A stretch of DNA of 64,000 bases from Sipunculus nudus. Lineage: Eukaryota > Annelida > Sipuncula > Golfingiida > Sipunculidae. Every line of letters starts with the position of its first letter. Positions within the stretch are counted from its first letter, which is position 1. The notes beneath the pieces were generated by a model that saw only the letters and a list, made by a program, of their open reading frames with translations, did no database searches and was not told where the DNA came from. Shown one piece after another: positions 19,172-31,084 of the stretch. Both the position numbers and the translations under genes were made by a program. The DNA is taken from the NCBI GenBank assembly GCA_026874595.1, contig CM049310.1, positions 65,176,056 to 65,240,055 of the forward strand. Reading direction: 5' to 3'.

Positions 19172-21910
19172 TTTTGTAAATTTTTTAAGTTATTAGCATA
19201 AAAAAAAATCAGTACCTTAAATTTTGCCCAACTTTGACCATGGCACGTTTTTTTCCTGTAAGCACCACTGATTTAATTTTCACAGCATGTAAACATAAAT
19301 ATTTAGTTTGTCTAAATCTGAAATTTGAAAAAGAAAGCTTGAAAATTAAGCTAGTTATTGATTTTTTTTTCTGTAGTCACTTGCTTTGATTACAGATGCA
19401 GGGTCCCAGTCCAGGTCACTGGAAGTCAGCTATGCCAGGGTTTCTGATTTGTTACAGTCACTGGGGGAGATCCCCTGCTGTGACAGGTGTACAGTTATTC
19501 TCATATCACCACCCCAATCTCAACCCCCTCCCACCCCTCCCCCCACCCCCTGCAAACCCAACCCACCAAGTGTTATGCAGTAATTGTTATTGTTTTCATT
19601 GTATCTCCTTAATTGTAATGCTGTTTCCACTCCGATATGCAAAAACTTTCCTTGAAAAAATAATTCAAGGTGTAATCCAGAAGATGCAGTGTTTTGTAAT
19701 GTAGCATTTTTAAAGAAATAAATTTTCTTTTAAATGATTTTAACAAATATAAATGAACCCATCAGTATGCTTAAATTATTATAAAATATGAAGCACATTA
19801 TGGATAAATAAAGACACAATTAAAAATTGTGAAATCTAAATCAAGTATTATTTTTAGATATTTATTGTTTTGCAGATTTAAAAGATATATTTTTGTGGTA
19901 AAAAATAAATAAACATTTGTATGCATGATGTGGTGTTATCTGACAAGATTGAGATTTATGATGATGCAATTGAGAATTATGAATCAACTTTTATATTCAA
20001 ATATATATGTTAAATTGGAAATGTATAGAAATATAAACTTAAATTAGAAAATAATTGATGTGATAAAAAAATCAGGATTTAATACAAACATTTGTTCATT
20101 ATTTTCCTGCCTCAGCAGAATTTGAGATCAGGCTTTGTTTGCCCTGTTTTATGTTGTTAATTAGCTATATTTCAACTGTATACATTTCATTAAAAAATAC
20201 ATATATATTTAATAATATATATTATACAAAAAAATAGATTCAATTGAACAAATGTGTAAACTACTGAAATGTCAACAGTTAATCGAAAAACCAACTAATG
20301 ATCATGGTAATAGTACAGATCATTTTTTCACAAACTGCTCACATGCTTTAGTTTCAACATTAGGAAACACATGATCGGGCACAAAATATTTTTTGCAACA
20401 ATTTCTTGCTCATCAATACAAACCAATCATATAAACCAACCATGGCCTTTATTACCTCTTCCTCTTACACTGTATCTCCATTAGATTTTTACCTTCAAGG
20501 TTAACGTCAGCTGAGCACAGTGACCCATAGGTCCCTTGTTTAAGTAATTAGCATAAAAATAAAATCAGTACCTTAAATTTTGCCCAACTTTGACCATGGC
20601 ACGTTTTTTTCCTGTAAGTACCATTGATTTAATTTTCACAGCATGTAAACATAAATATTTAATTTGTTTAAATCTGAAATTTGGAAGTAAAAGCTTTAAA
20701 ATTAAGCTAGTTATTGATTTTTTTCTTGAGGCTCTATTGTAGTCATTTGCTTTGATTACAGATTACAGATGCAGGGTCCCACTCCAGGTCACTTGAAGTC
20801 TGCTATGCCAGGGTTTCTGATTTGTTACAGTCACTGGGGGAGATCCCCTGCTGTGACAGGTGTACAGTTATTCTCATATCACCACCCCAACCCCCCCCCC
20901 CCCCCCCCCCCCCCGCAAACCCAACCCAGCAAGTGTTATGCAGTATTGTTATTGTTTTCACTGTATCTCCTTAATTGTAATGCTGTTTCCACTCTGATAT
21001 GCAAAAACTTTCCTTGAAAAAGTAATTCAAGGTGTAATCCAGAAGATGCAAAATGTTGTGTAATGTAGCATTTTTAAAGAAATCATTTTTCTTTTAAATG
21101 ATTTTACCAATCATAATGGAACCCATCAGTATGCTTAAATTATGATAAAATATGAAGCACATTATGGATAAATAAAGACACAATTAAAAATTGTGAAATC
21201 TAAATCAAGTATTTTTAGATATTTATTGTTTTTCAGATTTGAAAGATATATTTTTGTGGTAAAAAATAAATAAACATTTGTATGCATGATGTGGTGTTAT
21301 CTGACAGGTTGAGATTTATGATGATGCAATTGAGAATTATGAATCAACTTTTATATTCAGATATATATGTTATATTGAAAATGTATAGATATATAAACTT
21401 AAATTAAAAAAAAAAATTGATGTGATAAAAAAATGAGGATTTATTACAAAAATTTGTTCATTATTTTCCTGCATCAGCAGAATTTGAGATCAGGCTTTGT
21501 TTGCCATGTTTTATGTTGTTAATTAGTTATATTTCAGCTGTATACATTTCATAAAAAAAAATATATTTAATAATATATATATACAAAAAAAAGATTCGAT
21601 TGAACAAATGTGTAAACTACTGAAATGTCAACAGTTAATCGAAAAGCCAAATAATGATCATGGTAATTGTACAGAGCATTTGTTCACAAACTGCTCACAT
21701 GCTTCAGTTTCAACATTAGGAAACACATGGTCAGGTCACAAAATATTATTTGCAACAATTTCTTGCTCATCATTACAAACCAATCATATAAACCAACCAT
21801 GGCCTTTATTACCTCTTCCTCTTACACTTTATCTCAATTTGATATTATTTTAGATTTTTACCTTCAAGGTTAATGTCAGCTGAGCACAGTGACCCATAGG
21901 TCCCTTGTTT
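19172..21910 (+). repeat. 1.37-kb tandem duplication inside copy A2
   Basis: Landmarks repeat at about 1,370 bp: TGCCCAACTTTGACCATGG (19226 and 20581), GCAGGGTCCCA (19398 and 20771) and the 3' terminus CCTTGTTT (ending 20541 and 21910). The first terminus is fused directly to core sequence (AAGTAATTAGCATAAA). The copies differ by scattered substitutions and poly-C length, so the event is not very recent. Confidence 0.85.
20890..20915 (+). repeat. Poly-C tract in family A core
   Basis: About 25 C residues. The first duplication copy has CCCCTCCCACCCCTCCCCCC at the same place (about 19525), showing tract expansion or purification. The minus strand could form G-quadruplexes. Confidence 0.85.
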
Positions 21911-23900
21911 AAAAAATCAGGAAATATATTTACTCACCTAACATGAGAATTGCTGAACCTAGAGACTTTTTTTCAGGAATATAACTTTATTTAATCAAGA
22001 TTCAATTGTTTACCCAAAATTAGATCTGAATTTTGCAAATTTTTCAAGTTATTAGCATAAATAAAAAATCAATACTTTAAATTTTGTCCAACTTTGGCAC
22101 TATTGATTTAATTTTCCCAGCATATATGCATAAGGATTTAATCTTTTTAAATCTGAACTTTCAAAAGAAATTGATTGGAATGAATAGCTTTTATTCATGA
22201 TTTCATACACCATGTCAAGTGTTGTTTACATCTAGCCCACCTAGTAGTACAGCCTTCACTTGCATTATGTAACCCACCCCAGGCAGCTTACCTTGGCCCA
22301 GCTTGGCCACTACTAGCAGGCTTCCCCTCTGCCCTGCACTCATCCCCCCCCCCCCCCAGCTGGTGCATAAACTAGATGAATGAACCACCAGGGTTACAAT
22401 GATTAAAGTGTACATTTAATTGTGTGTACAAAGTGGTGTATTGCTGTGAAAGTGTTGATGTTCATGAGATAAGTAATTCCTTACTTCAGAAGAGTAAAAA
22501 CTTCACCAGTTGTGAAATTGACTATTAATTCCAGTAATTAATAAAAACTGGGATAGTAATTAGCACAATGATATTGTTTGTCCCTCATTCAACCAACAGT
22601 GTGTATACTTTATTTGAAAAGATGTTTTATTTTATCAAATTTACTTTTATTTTATTTTGGTGAATAAAATTAAGCATGTCCTGAAAACTGCAAAACTTTT
22701 TAATAGTGATTCAAGGAATATTCTTGTAGATGCCATGTTGTGGCATTATTTTCTTTTAAAATCAGTTTAAACATTTATGATTTAAAAATAATAAAATATA
22801 TGTGTATGCATAATATGACCCTATGTTTTTTACTCTGTATATATAATGATTGCAACTTTTGCAACAATTCTAATTTTTTAACTTATATTTTCAGGTTTTT
22901 TAATTAAAAATTTATAAACCTGTAAATAAAAAAATGATTCAGATAAAAACTTCTTAATGGAAAAAGTGGATCTGCTTAAAAAAATAGGATTATATATAAA
23001 CTTAAATGCATTATTCTCTTGAAAGTGAAATAAAGGTATCAGTCCATTCTGTCCACTTGCCTGTCCATCTGTAAATTTTTGTATGCAACACAGTATCTCA
23101 AAACTTTTACTGTTTTTCTTCATGACAGTCTTGTCAGAGTATTAGTTTGCAATCATATATTTAGAACTTTACTATAACCAAGTAGGAGGGCCCCTTTCCT
23201 CTTAGCTTTTCATATTCTTATATAAATGAAAAACATTACAATAGAATATTTCTACATCCACCTTCGTGCTGCCCTCACTTTTCCCTTCTCCGAACCCCAT
23301 CCCAAAGTCAGCCTCAGTAAGCAAGAACAAGATGAATCAGATATATTCATACTTTAATATTTTGTACTAACTATTCGTCCATAGATACCTATGTACATGC
23401 CAGAAATTATGTCAATATTGTGTAATATGTAGACATAAAGGGCATCACAATAATGTACCTTGTCAAGACTAAAGAGATATTGTGTCATACTGTCACATAT
23501 TCATAAATCACTTCATCAGCATAGTTAATCATAACATCATATCTGTCAAATTGAACGCTTGCAGACTACCATACACTTTAGATCCTTCAACAAATAGCCT
23601 TATCACCATTCTACTACTGCTTATTACTGCTGTCATTGCATTCATATTTGCTCAAATATATCACAATTTTCAACCCCTCCTAAATAAATAAAAAATAAAC
23701 CACTTTATTTGACTCTATTAATCCATCAGTTAGGTAATTTCATTTATCATTTACTCACATATTACATTACATTCCTTTATAATAGCCCAACATGTACATG
23801 ATATTCATAAGCTTTATCGATTCGATATAGTATCACAGTGGAGAAACATTTATAGTCCAATCACGATCAGCTGAGCGCCGTGACCCATGGGTCCCTTGTT
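21911..23900 (+). mobile_element. Family A element, right half (outer host copy)
   Basis: It begins AAAAAATCAGGAAATATAT, the exact continuation of the half ending at 5923, and ends GATCAGCTGAGCGCCGTGAC with CCATGGGTCCCTTGTTT. Its 3' region matches the intact copy at 37763-40978 over the stretches around 23381-23900. The two halves sum to about 3.1 kb, close to the 3.2-kb intact copy. Confidence 0.8.
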
Positions 23901-24496
23901 TTTCCTGTAAGCTCTGTTGATTTTATTTTAATATCATGCACACTTAAGGATTTTAACTTCTAAATTTTGAAATTTTAAAGGAATTGACCAAAAACTGTAG
24001 CTCTTATTAAAGTTTTAATGAGACCATGTCAAACCTAGGCTATACCGAAGCCCCTCTATATGTCCCTATGTTGACCTTTCAGGCTTATTATGCATGCTTG
24101 AAGGGTGGCAAACTTTACAGTCCTCCAGCTCTTGAGTGGCCACACCTGGATCTAACTGTGTCACACCACTCCTCTAGTAGTTGTTTTGGCCAAAAACAAA
24201 ATCAACAATAATTAAAACAAAAAAATTGTTATATAATAACAAATTTAAGAAAAATTAATGGTAAAGGAATTTTTTGTCAGTGAATAACAGCAACCTTTTT
24301 AATTTCTGATGTTGTATGGATCTTGTATGGATGGCCAAAATTATGTATTTCAAATGACACCATGCAGTCACCTTTGGGTATTTTTCATTCAAATCATAAA
24401 AATAAAAAATAATTGAATACAGTTGTTGTATACTTTTGGTTTAAAGGATTATTTTAAGCAAATTAATGATAGACAAGGATGCAGTTGGTTATATTA
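23901..24496 (+). repeat. Family A core remnant
   Basis: Contains core landmarks (TGTAAGCTCTGTTGATTTTA, the AGACCATGTCA block) but no 5' terminus. No gene. Confidence 0.5.
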
Positions 24497-26118
24497 AGTC
24501 ATCTGAGCTATAGCCATGGTCCATTGTCCATCGTCTGTCTGTCTGTCCGTCTATCCGTTAGACTGGCATGTTTTTAAACTAATAGGCCAACAAACCCAAA
24601 ATCCAGCATACTGTTAAGCCGGCCGTACATGAGGCTTCATGTGGCTCGACAAGTCGCAGAACACACTTGTTCCGCGACAAGTCGCACAGGGGTAAGTCGC
24701 ACATTTTCATTGGTTGCGCGACATGTCACAGAAGAAGGAACATGTTTTTTTTTACCTGCTACTTGTCGTGCGACATCTGGCCAAGTGTTGGGAAAAGCCA
24801 ACAAATAACAGTTTTATATACATAATGATTTATCATGTTATCCATTGATAATGTGACCGTCCATGGTTTCACTGTGTCTGATTAGGGTGCTATATATGTG
24901 TGTGTTTGACGGTCAACAGGAAACTCAGAAGAAATTGTGTAGCTATCCCAGAATACCTATGCCTATTTTTCTTATATATCTATATTAATAAAGAGAAACA
25001 AGACAAAATATGTCCTAGGCAGAATACATTTTTTTTGTCACTCGCACTTGTATTGATAAATTGTGTTATTTTGTTGAAACCTGGAAGTTATGTTCGGTGC
25101 AAGTAGTTTTAATAATAGTTTTGCAGAACATGTCACTGTGTGTATGGACTGTTATTGTTGTGCAACATGTCGCAGAACTCTGTGTTCTGCAACATGTCAC
25201 GCGACATGTCGCCTCATGTATGGCTGGCTTTAGAGGTCCCCAAGATCTCCTACTTAACGAAAATTTGGTCATTGTAACTTTGTCCCTTTAAGAAATTAAG
25301 GAAAAAACTAAATTTTCCATTAAAAATCTATTTTCACACTTCAGGACTGCATAAAATCAAAACCAATCTGTATTTTTCGTCATATTAACCACAAATATTC
25401 CCTCGTATAGTTCCTATGTTCATGCCAGAAATAAGGTGTCAGTATTACTTAATTTATAAAAGTTATTGGCCCAAACATAATGTACTTTGAAAAAAAAATC
25501 AGTAAAGATATTTACCACTTAACATGATAACTGTCAAAGCTAGAGACTTTTCTTCAGGTGTATAACTGTATTTAATCAAGATTAAATTGTACACCCGAAA
25601 TTGGATCTGAAATTTGTAAATATTTCAAGTTATAAGCATTAATATAAAATCAGTACCTTAAATTTTGCTTATCTTTGACCATGTCACTTTTTTTTTCCTG
25701 TAGGTATATTCATTTTTAATTTTTATAGCAGGTACACATAATTAATAAAACTGTTAAATACTGAAATTTTAGCATTAATGCTAAAAAATTAGGCTAGCCA
25801 TTAAATTTTTTTAGGGGCTCTATTGTATTAATTTGCCATTTCATGCAAGCTCTAGGCTGCCCACTTCCGGTCACAACAGCCCTGCCAGGGTAACCTTATA
25901 AGTGATGCCACAACATTCCAGCATCCCTGCTGTGACAGGTGTACAGTTATTCTTATGTCAACTCCCCCCCCCCCCCCCCCCCCCCCCGCTTCAATCATAT
26001 CAACCATCCATGACCTATATTACCTGTTCCTCTCAGACTTTATCTCCATTTGATATTATTTTAGATTTTACCTTCAAGGTCAGTTTCAGCTGAGCACAGT
26101 AACCCATAGGTCCCTTGT
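24497..26118 (+). mobile_element. Family A element, 5'-truncated copy
   Basis: It starts within the leader at TAAGTCATCTGAGCTATAGC and ends TCAGCTGAGCACAGTAACCC and ATAGGTCCCTTGTT. It is interrupted by a 613-bp MITE at 24617 and has a poly-C run of about 20 at 25966-25987. Confidence 0.75.
24617..25229. mobile_element. PIF/Harbinger-like MITE with TTA target duplication
   Basis: The left end AGCCGGCCGTACATGAGGC and the right end in reverse complement AGCCAGCCATACATGAGGC match at 17 of 19 bases. Flanks are TTA on both sides. Removing it restores the family A core word ACTGTTAGATGTCCCC apart from one substitution. A TTA/TAA 3-bp TSD is typical of PIF/Harbinger. The interior carries several GCGACATGTCGC-type palindromes. 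No transposase ORF. Confidence 0.75.
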
Positions 26119-26869
26119 TGACTGTTGAATTTAATAGGGTAGCATGTATATCACAAGTACAAAGAAGTACAAGCATCAATGAAACAAATATTACTCCTGA
26201 AATACTGGCATGGATTGCAGTAAAATAATTTTAGGTGTTTGATATGAATTCAGACCCATCTTGAGCTGCACAGATGTATGAAACCCAAAACAATTGTTGT
26301 TTGTACCACAAGTCTTGTAAATGATTTAGCTATCTGAAATGTATAAATATGCCCATTTTCTATCTGATATGGCAAACCCCTCTTGAAAAATAATCAGGGA
26401 TATACACGGTGCAAAAATTATTGTAGGTAGCCCCATTGGTCTTGTATAGGATGAAGCTATCCTTAATGTAGAATTAAATAAATTTTCAGAATTATATAGC
26501 AAATTCTGCCTGAGAAATCAGCAGGGATATACACTATGCAAAAATTAATATTTATTTATGTTCATATCGCTAGTTATTTCCTTTAATACAACATTTAGCT
26601 CACTTGAGAATTGAAGTTTTGCATATTGTATTTGTCACAGATACTTATTTCATGATGAGTAATATAAATAAATTTTATAGATTACTTGAAACTTTTTTTA
26701 AGCATGATAGATTGACAGTAATCTCATGTATAATTACTTTAAAGTATTACTCATTGTAGGATCCAAATATGGGATAACTGATATCATATGCATTGATCAA
26801 TTATATAATATGCTTTGATTTTTAGTCCACTGCATGCATTTGCATTGCTACAATGCATGCATATTGCAT
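26119..26869. other. AT-rich intergenic DNA
   Basis: No gene, terminus or tandem repeat recognised. Confidence 0.4.
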
Positions 26870-27243
26870 TAAGGGTGGTTTAAGGATTCCTTTCTTGCTT
26901 AAGGATATTTTCCTTGAGTAAGTAAATATTCCTTAAACATTTGGAAAAATATATGAATTTTCTTACCCCACTCCCAAATGACTTAAAACAAGAAAATATT
27001 TTTAAGAAACTTTTCCTTATTTTAAGTCCAATTTTCTTATTTAAGTTGAATTTCCTTGTTTGTTTCTTATTTAAGATAAATTTCCTTGTTTGTTTCCTAG
27101 GTCCTAGCAAGAAAATATTTCTAGTTTTTCAAGTATAATTTTCTAGATTATATTTAAGGAAATATTTCTTGCCTCACTCCCAAGGATATTTTACTTATAT
27201 AAAGTTTTTTTTTCTCATTATAAGAAAGTGATTTTTGGCAGTG
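26870..27243. repeat. Angel-like AT-rich foldback MITE
   Basis: Dense inverted words (AAGGAAA/TTTCCTT, CAAGAAAATATTT/AAATATTTCTTG, TTAAG/CTTAA) would fold the whole stretch on itself. The right end reads GATTTTTGGCAGTGT. The pattern is like the widespread Angel-type hairpin MITEs of animals. The left end is poorly defined. Confidence 0.5.
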
Positions 27244-27486
27244 TATGGTAAATATTGACAAGAATGTTTTTCAAAAGCTTTTAAAAAATGTAGATTTATG
27301 ATTTTTAGATATTCCTCATGCCAGGCAATGTTTACAATCACAGCTATACAGCTCTCTGTGGGTATATAAAGACGGCTGTACATGGATTATAAATAATTGG
27401 TATCTATAATCAAATTAATTCAAGATTTTGTCATCAGTGAGATGTATCTGTATTACAATTTTGCATTCAATATGCATCTGTATTAA

Positions 27487-29040
27487 TTTTTAGCTCAGCT
27501 GACTATAAGTCATCTGAGCTATAGTCATGGTCCATTGTCCGTCGTCCGTCCGTCCGTCTGTCTGTCTGTCTGTCTGGATGTCCGTCCGTAAGACTGGCAC
27601 ATTTCGACACCGTTGGACCTACGAATCTGAATTTCGGCATACAGTTAGATGTCCCCATAATCTCCTACCATGCCAAAAATTGGGTCAATAGGACTTTGTT
27701 CCTTTGAGATATTAAGGAAAAACCTCAATTTTTTATTAGAAATCTATTTTCACACTTCAGGACTGCCCAATATCAAAACCACTCATCTGGTTTTCTTCAT
27801 ATTTACCATAAATATTCCTCTATATAGTTCCTATGTACATGCAAGATATTAAGTCAGTATTATATAATTTAAAAAAGTTATTGGCCCAAACATAATGCAC
27901 TTTGTTAAAAAATCAGGAAGATATTTTGTCACTTAAGACCCAAAGTGTTAAAGGTAGGGACTTTTTTTCCAGTAATACAACTTTAATTAATCAAAATTTA
28001 ATTGTATACCAAAAATTAGATCAAAATCTGTTAAATTTTTTTAAATATTGGCAAAAATATAAAATTGGTACCTTAAATTTTGCCCAACTTTGGCCAAGGC
28101 ACGTTTTTTTCCTGTAAGTACTGTGGATTTAATTTTCACACCATGTATACATAAGGATTTAATCTGTTAAAATCTGAAATTTGAAAATAAAAGCTGCAAA
28201 ATTAGGCTAGTTATTGAATTTTTTTGGAGGCTCTTGTTGTATTCCCTTACATTGTCAAGCAGTCCACTTTGATGACTGTAGGTCATTCAGTGCACATCTC
28301 TATGCTCCCCAGGCTGTTGACATAATTTTTGATGTCCCCAAAATCTCCTATCGTACCGAAAATTGGGTCATTAGGACTTTGTTCCTTCGAGATATTAAGG
28401 GAAAAAACTCCGTTTTCCATAAAAAAAGCCATTGTTACACTTCAAGGCTGCCTAATATCAAAACCACTGATCTGTTTTTGATCGTATTTAGTATTCACAT
28501 TCTTTTATACATTTTCTATGAACATACCAAAAATTAGGTCAGTATTGAGTATTATTTTGAAGTTATGGGCCAAAACATAATGCAATTATTTAAAAAATCA
28601 GGAAATATATTTACTCACATGAGAATTGCTGAACCTAGAGACCTTTTTTCAGGAATATAACTTTATTTAATCAAAATTCAATTGTTTACCCAAAATTAGA
28701 TCTGAATTTTGCAAATTTTTCAAGTTATTAGCATAAATAAAAAACAATACCTTAAATTTTGTCCAACTTTGGCACTGTTGATTTAATTTTCCCAGCATAT
28801 ATGCATAAGGATTTAATCTTTTAAAATCTGAACTTTCAAAAGAAATTGATTGGAATGAATAGCTTTTATTCATGTTTTCACACACCATGTCAAGTGTTGT
28901 TTACATCTAGCCCACCTAGTAGTACAGCCTTCACTTGCATTATGTAACCCACCCCAGGCAGCTTACCTTGGCCCAGCTTGGCCACTACTAGCAGGCTTCC
29001 CCTCGCCCTGCACTCATCCCCCCCCCCAGCTGGTGCATAA
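27487..29040 (+). mobile_element. Family A element, 5' end and two core units
   Basis: T5-AGCTCAGCTGACTATAAG, (GTCY)n and core units with TTAGATGTCCCC at 27646 and a diverged equivalent at about 28328, then the poly-C and AGCTGGTGCATAAACTAGA block. It passes into family B sequence at about 29041. Short ORFs repeat at equivalent places in other copies and are not genes. Confidence 0.75.
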
Positions 29041-30053
29041 ACTAGACCAAGATTGAATCTGTATCTTTAAATAGGATGAGAAACTGCCAACTGTTTCAGA
29101 TTTAGGAACAGATCAAGAGTTCATTCAGTGCAGCCAGATATAGGTCAAGAGTTCAATCAGTGTAGCCAAGCACATGGCATGTGATCACCTCATGGGTGAC
29201 ATGTAAACACCTCATGGGCACCATGTGATAACTTCATGGGTGTCAAACCCCTCAGGGCAGGGCCCCTGCATGAGCTTATGCAATGGTGTGGCTACTATTT
29301 CAGATTTGGCAACAGGCTAGAGGTCAGTCTGGATCTATTTATAGCTTTGGCAGACTGCCAACTGTATCAGATAAGGCAAAAGGTCAAGAGTTCACTCAGT
29401 GCAGCCAGGTATGGGTCAGGAGTTTACTCAGTGCAGTAGCTGCATTCTATTTATAGCTTTGGCAGACTGCCAACTGTGTCAGATTATGCAACAGGTCAAG
29501 AGTTCACTTAGTGCAGCCAGGTACAGGTCAAAAGTTTACTCAGTCTAGCCAGGTGCAGGTCATGAGTTCACTCAGTGCAGTAGTCTGAGCAAGCAATTTG
29601 TCACAGTTCACTCGGGGCAACAGCCTTTCTCACCTAAGCCTGGTCAGCCCCATGCATGAGACTCAAGGTAAGTTTGATATATTGGCCTAATATTTTGACT
29701 TGTCTATGTGTCTTTGATGGCTTTCTCGCTCACAAGACAGGTGTCACCACCTACCATGACTTTTGCACACATTTTGCACACACGTTTGATATATCAGTCT
29801 GAAATTGGGCTTATGTATATATCTCTGATAGCTTAGTTGTATACAAGACTGGTGGTGCCAGCTACAATCTTTTTAGTGTTGTGTGCACCTATGCCAGAAT
29901 TTCAGCAGTGATGTTTGTGTAATTGTTTCTTATTCAAAATGGTTAGTACTTGCATAGTTCATATACATGAAAAGTAATGGTCCAGCATTGAAGCATTATA
30001 CCTGGTGTATTTCCCAATGCACAGGTTCGCATTAGGCCTGTAGGCCTTGTTTT
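29041..30053 (+). mobile_element. Family B element, 3' part (subtype B2)
   Basis: Nearly the same sequence occurs at 44185-45362. It carries tandem GGTCAAGAGTTCACTCAGTG and TTTATAGCTTTGGCAGACTG motifs and ends GCACAGGTTCGCATTAGG and CCTGTAGGCCTTGTT. No 5' end was found directly upstream. Confidence 0.7.
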
Positions 30054-30288
30054 ATATAAATTAAAGCCATAAAACCAGGTATTTAAGATAATTATTATAA
30101 TTTGTGAAATTTATATATCCTGGCTTCTCAACAGTTTCGTTTGACTGAAACTGAATAAATATGAGACATTGAGTGAATACTTTATTATTGTATTTGAATA
30201 TGAATACAAAAATTCAAAAGTTCAACCATGAAAATTAATACAGATTTTAATAATCATTTATTTCAATAATATTATTAAAAAAAATATA
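30054..30288. repeat. AT-rich family A-type 3' sub-region remnant
   Basis: AAAGCCATAAAACCAGGTAT resembles 35.04 and 55.89 kb. No terminus of its own. Confidence 0.4.
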
Positions 30289-30862
30289 TTTTTAGAGAAC
30301 CTGTGAGCTAATGCGATGGTGTGGCATTGTACGGCTTCTGTAATCCAGCGTCTGTATGTTAACCCATATTATCTCAAAAATGACAGGCGCTAGCATCACA
30401 AAATTTTATGCAAAAAATAGCCTTTTGAAAACTCTATCAGATTTTGCTTAATTTTTAAGCAAACCTGTGAGCTTATGCAATGGTGTGGCTTTGTCCATCT
30501 GCAGTCCAGGGCTGGCTCATTTGCAGAGCTTATTATTTGGTATCTGCATTAATTTAGATTTCTAGAGAAAAAGCTTAAAAACCTTTAAAAATCTTCTTCT
30601 CCGAAACTGTCCAGCCAAATTGTCCAATATTTTAAAGAAATGTTCCCTGGAACAATCTCTTTCAAGTTTGTTTGAATGGTTCCAGTTTGGTGATTTTTGG
30701 CCGAGTTACAGGAGGTTAAACTTAGTCATCTGTCCAAAAAAACACACTAAAATTAAAATCTCAGAAACGACTTGAGCCCTCATCACCAAATTTTAAGCCA
30801 ATATTGGTCACATGAGTCAAATCTGAAAATGAGGTAGTGGTGGCGCAACCTACGTTGATCTG
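30289..30862 (+). mobile_element. Two family B 5' ends in series (host of nested insertions)
   Basis: T5-AGAGAACCTGTGAGC at 30289 is followed by a second start T5-AAGCAAACCTGTGAGC at 30452. It is cut at TACGTTGATCTGTTTTT by a family A 5' end. The continuation (GCAAAAATGTAATTTTATAC) appears at about 35699, as in the intact B copy at 47.6 kb. Confidence 0.7.
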
Positions 30863-31084
30863 TTTTTAGCTCAGCTGACTATAAGTCATCTGAGCTATAG
30901 TCGTGGTCCATTGTCCGTCGTCCGTCCGTCTGTCTGTCCGTCCATAGATGTGGCACGTTTTGAAACCGTAAGACCTAGGAATCCAAAATTCGACATAATG
31001 TTAGATGTCCCCAAGATCTCCTACCAAGCCAAAAACTGGGTCTTTGCGGCTTCGTTCCTTTCAGAAATTAAGGAAAAACCTCAA
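30863..31084 (+). mobile_element. Family A element, left half
   Basis: 5' end, (GTCY)n and TAGATGTGGCACGTTTTGAA up to AAAAACCTCAATTTTT, where another A element begins. This copy documents the uninterrupted junction between microsatellite and core. Its continuation starts at 33345 (ATTAAAAACCTATTTTCACA). Confidence 0.75.

Larger units (their letters stand above)
18713..21910 (+). mobile_element. Family A element (inner copy A2), core and 3' end
   Basis: It resumes with GTCCGTCC and TAGATGTGGCACGTTTTGAA, as in the uninterrupted copy at 30863. It continues through the core and ends TCAGCTGAGCACAGTGACCC and ATAGGTCCCTTGTTT. It contains an internal 1.37-kb tandem duplication. The base after its terminus is the A-run of the outer element. 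Confidence 0.8.
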
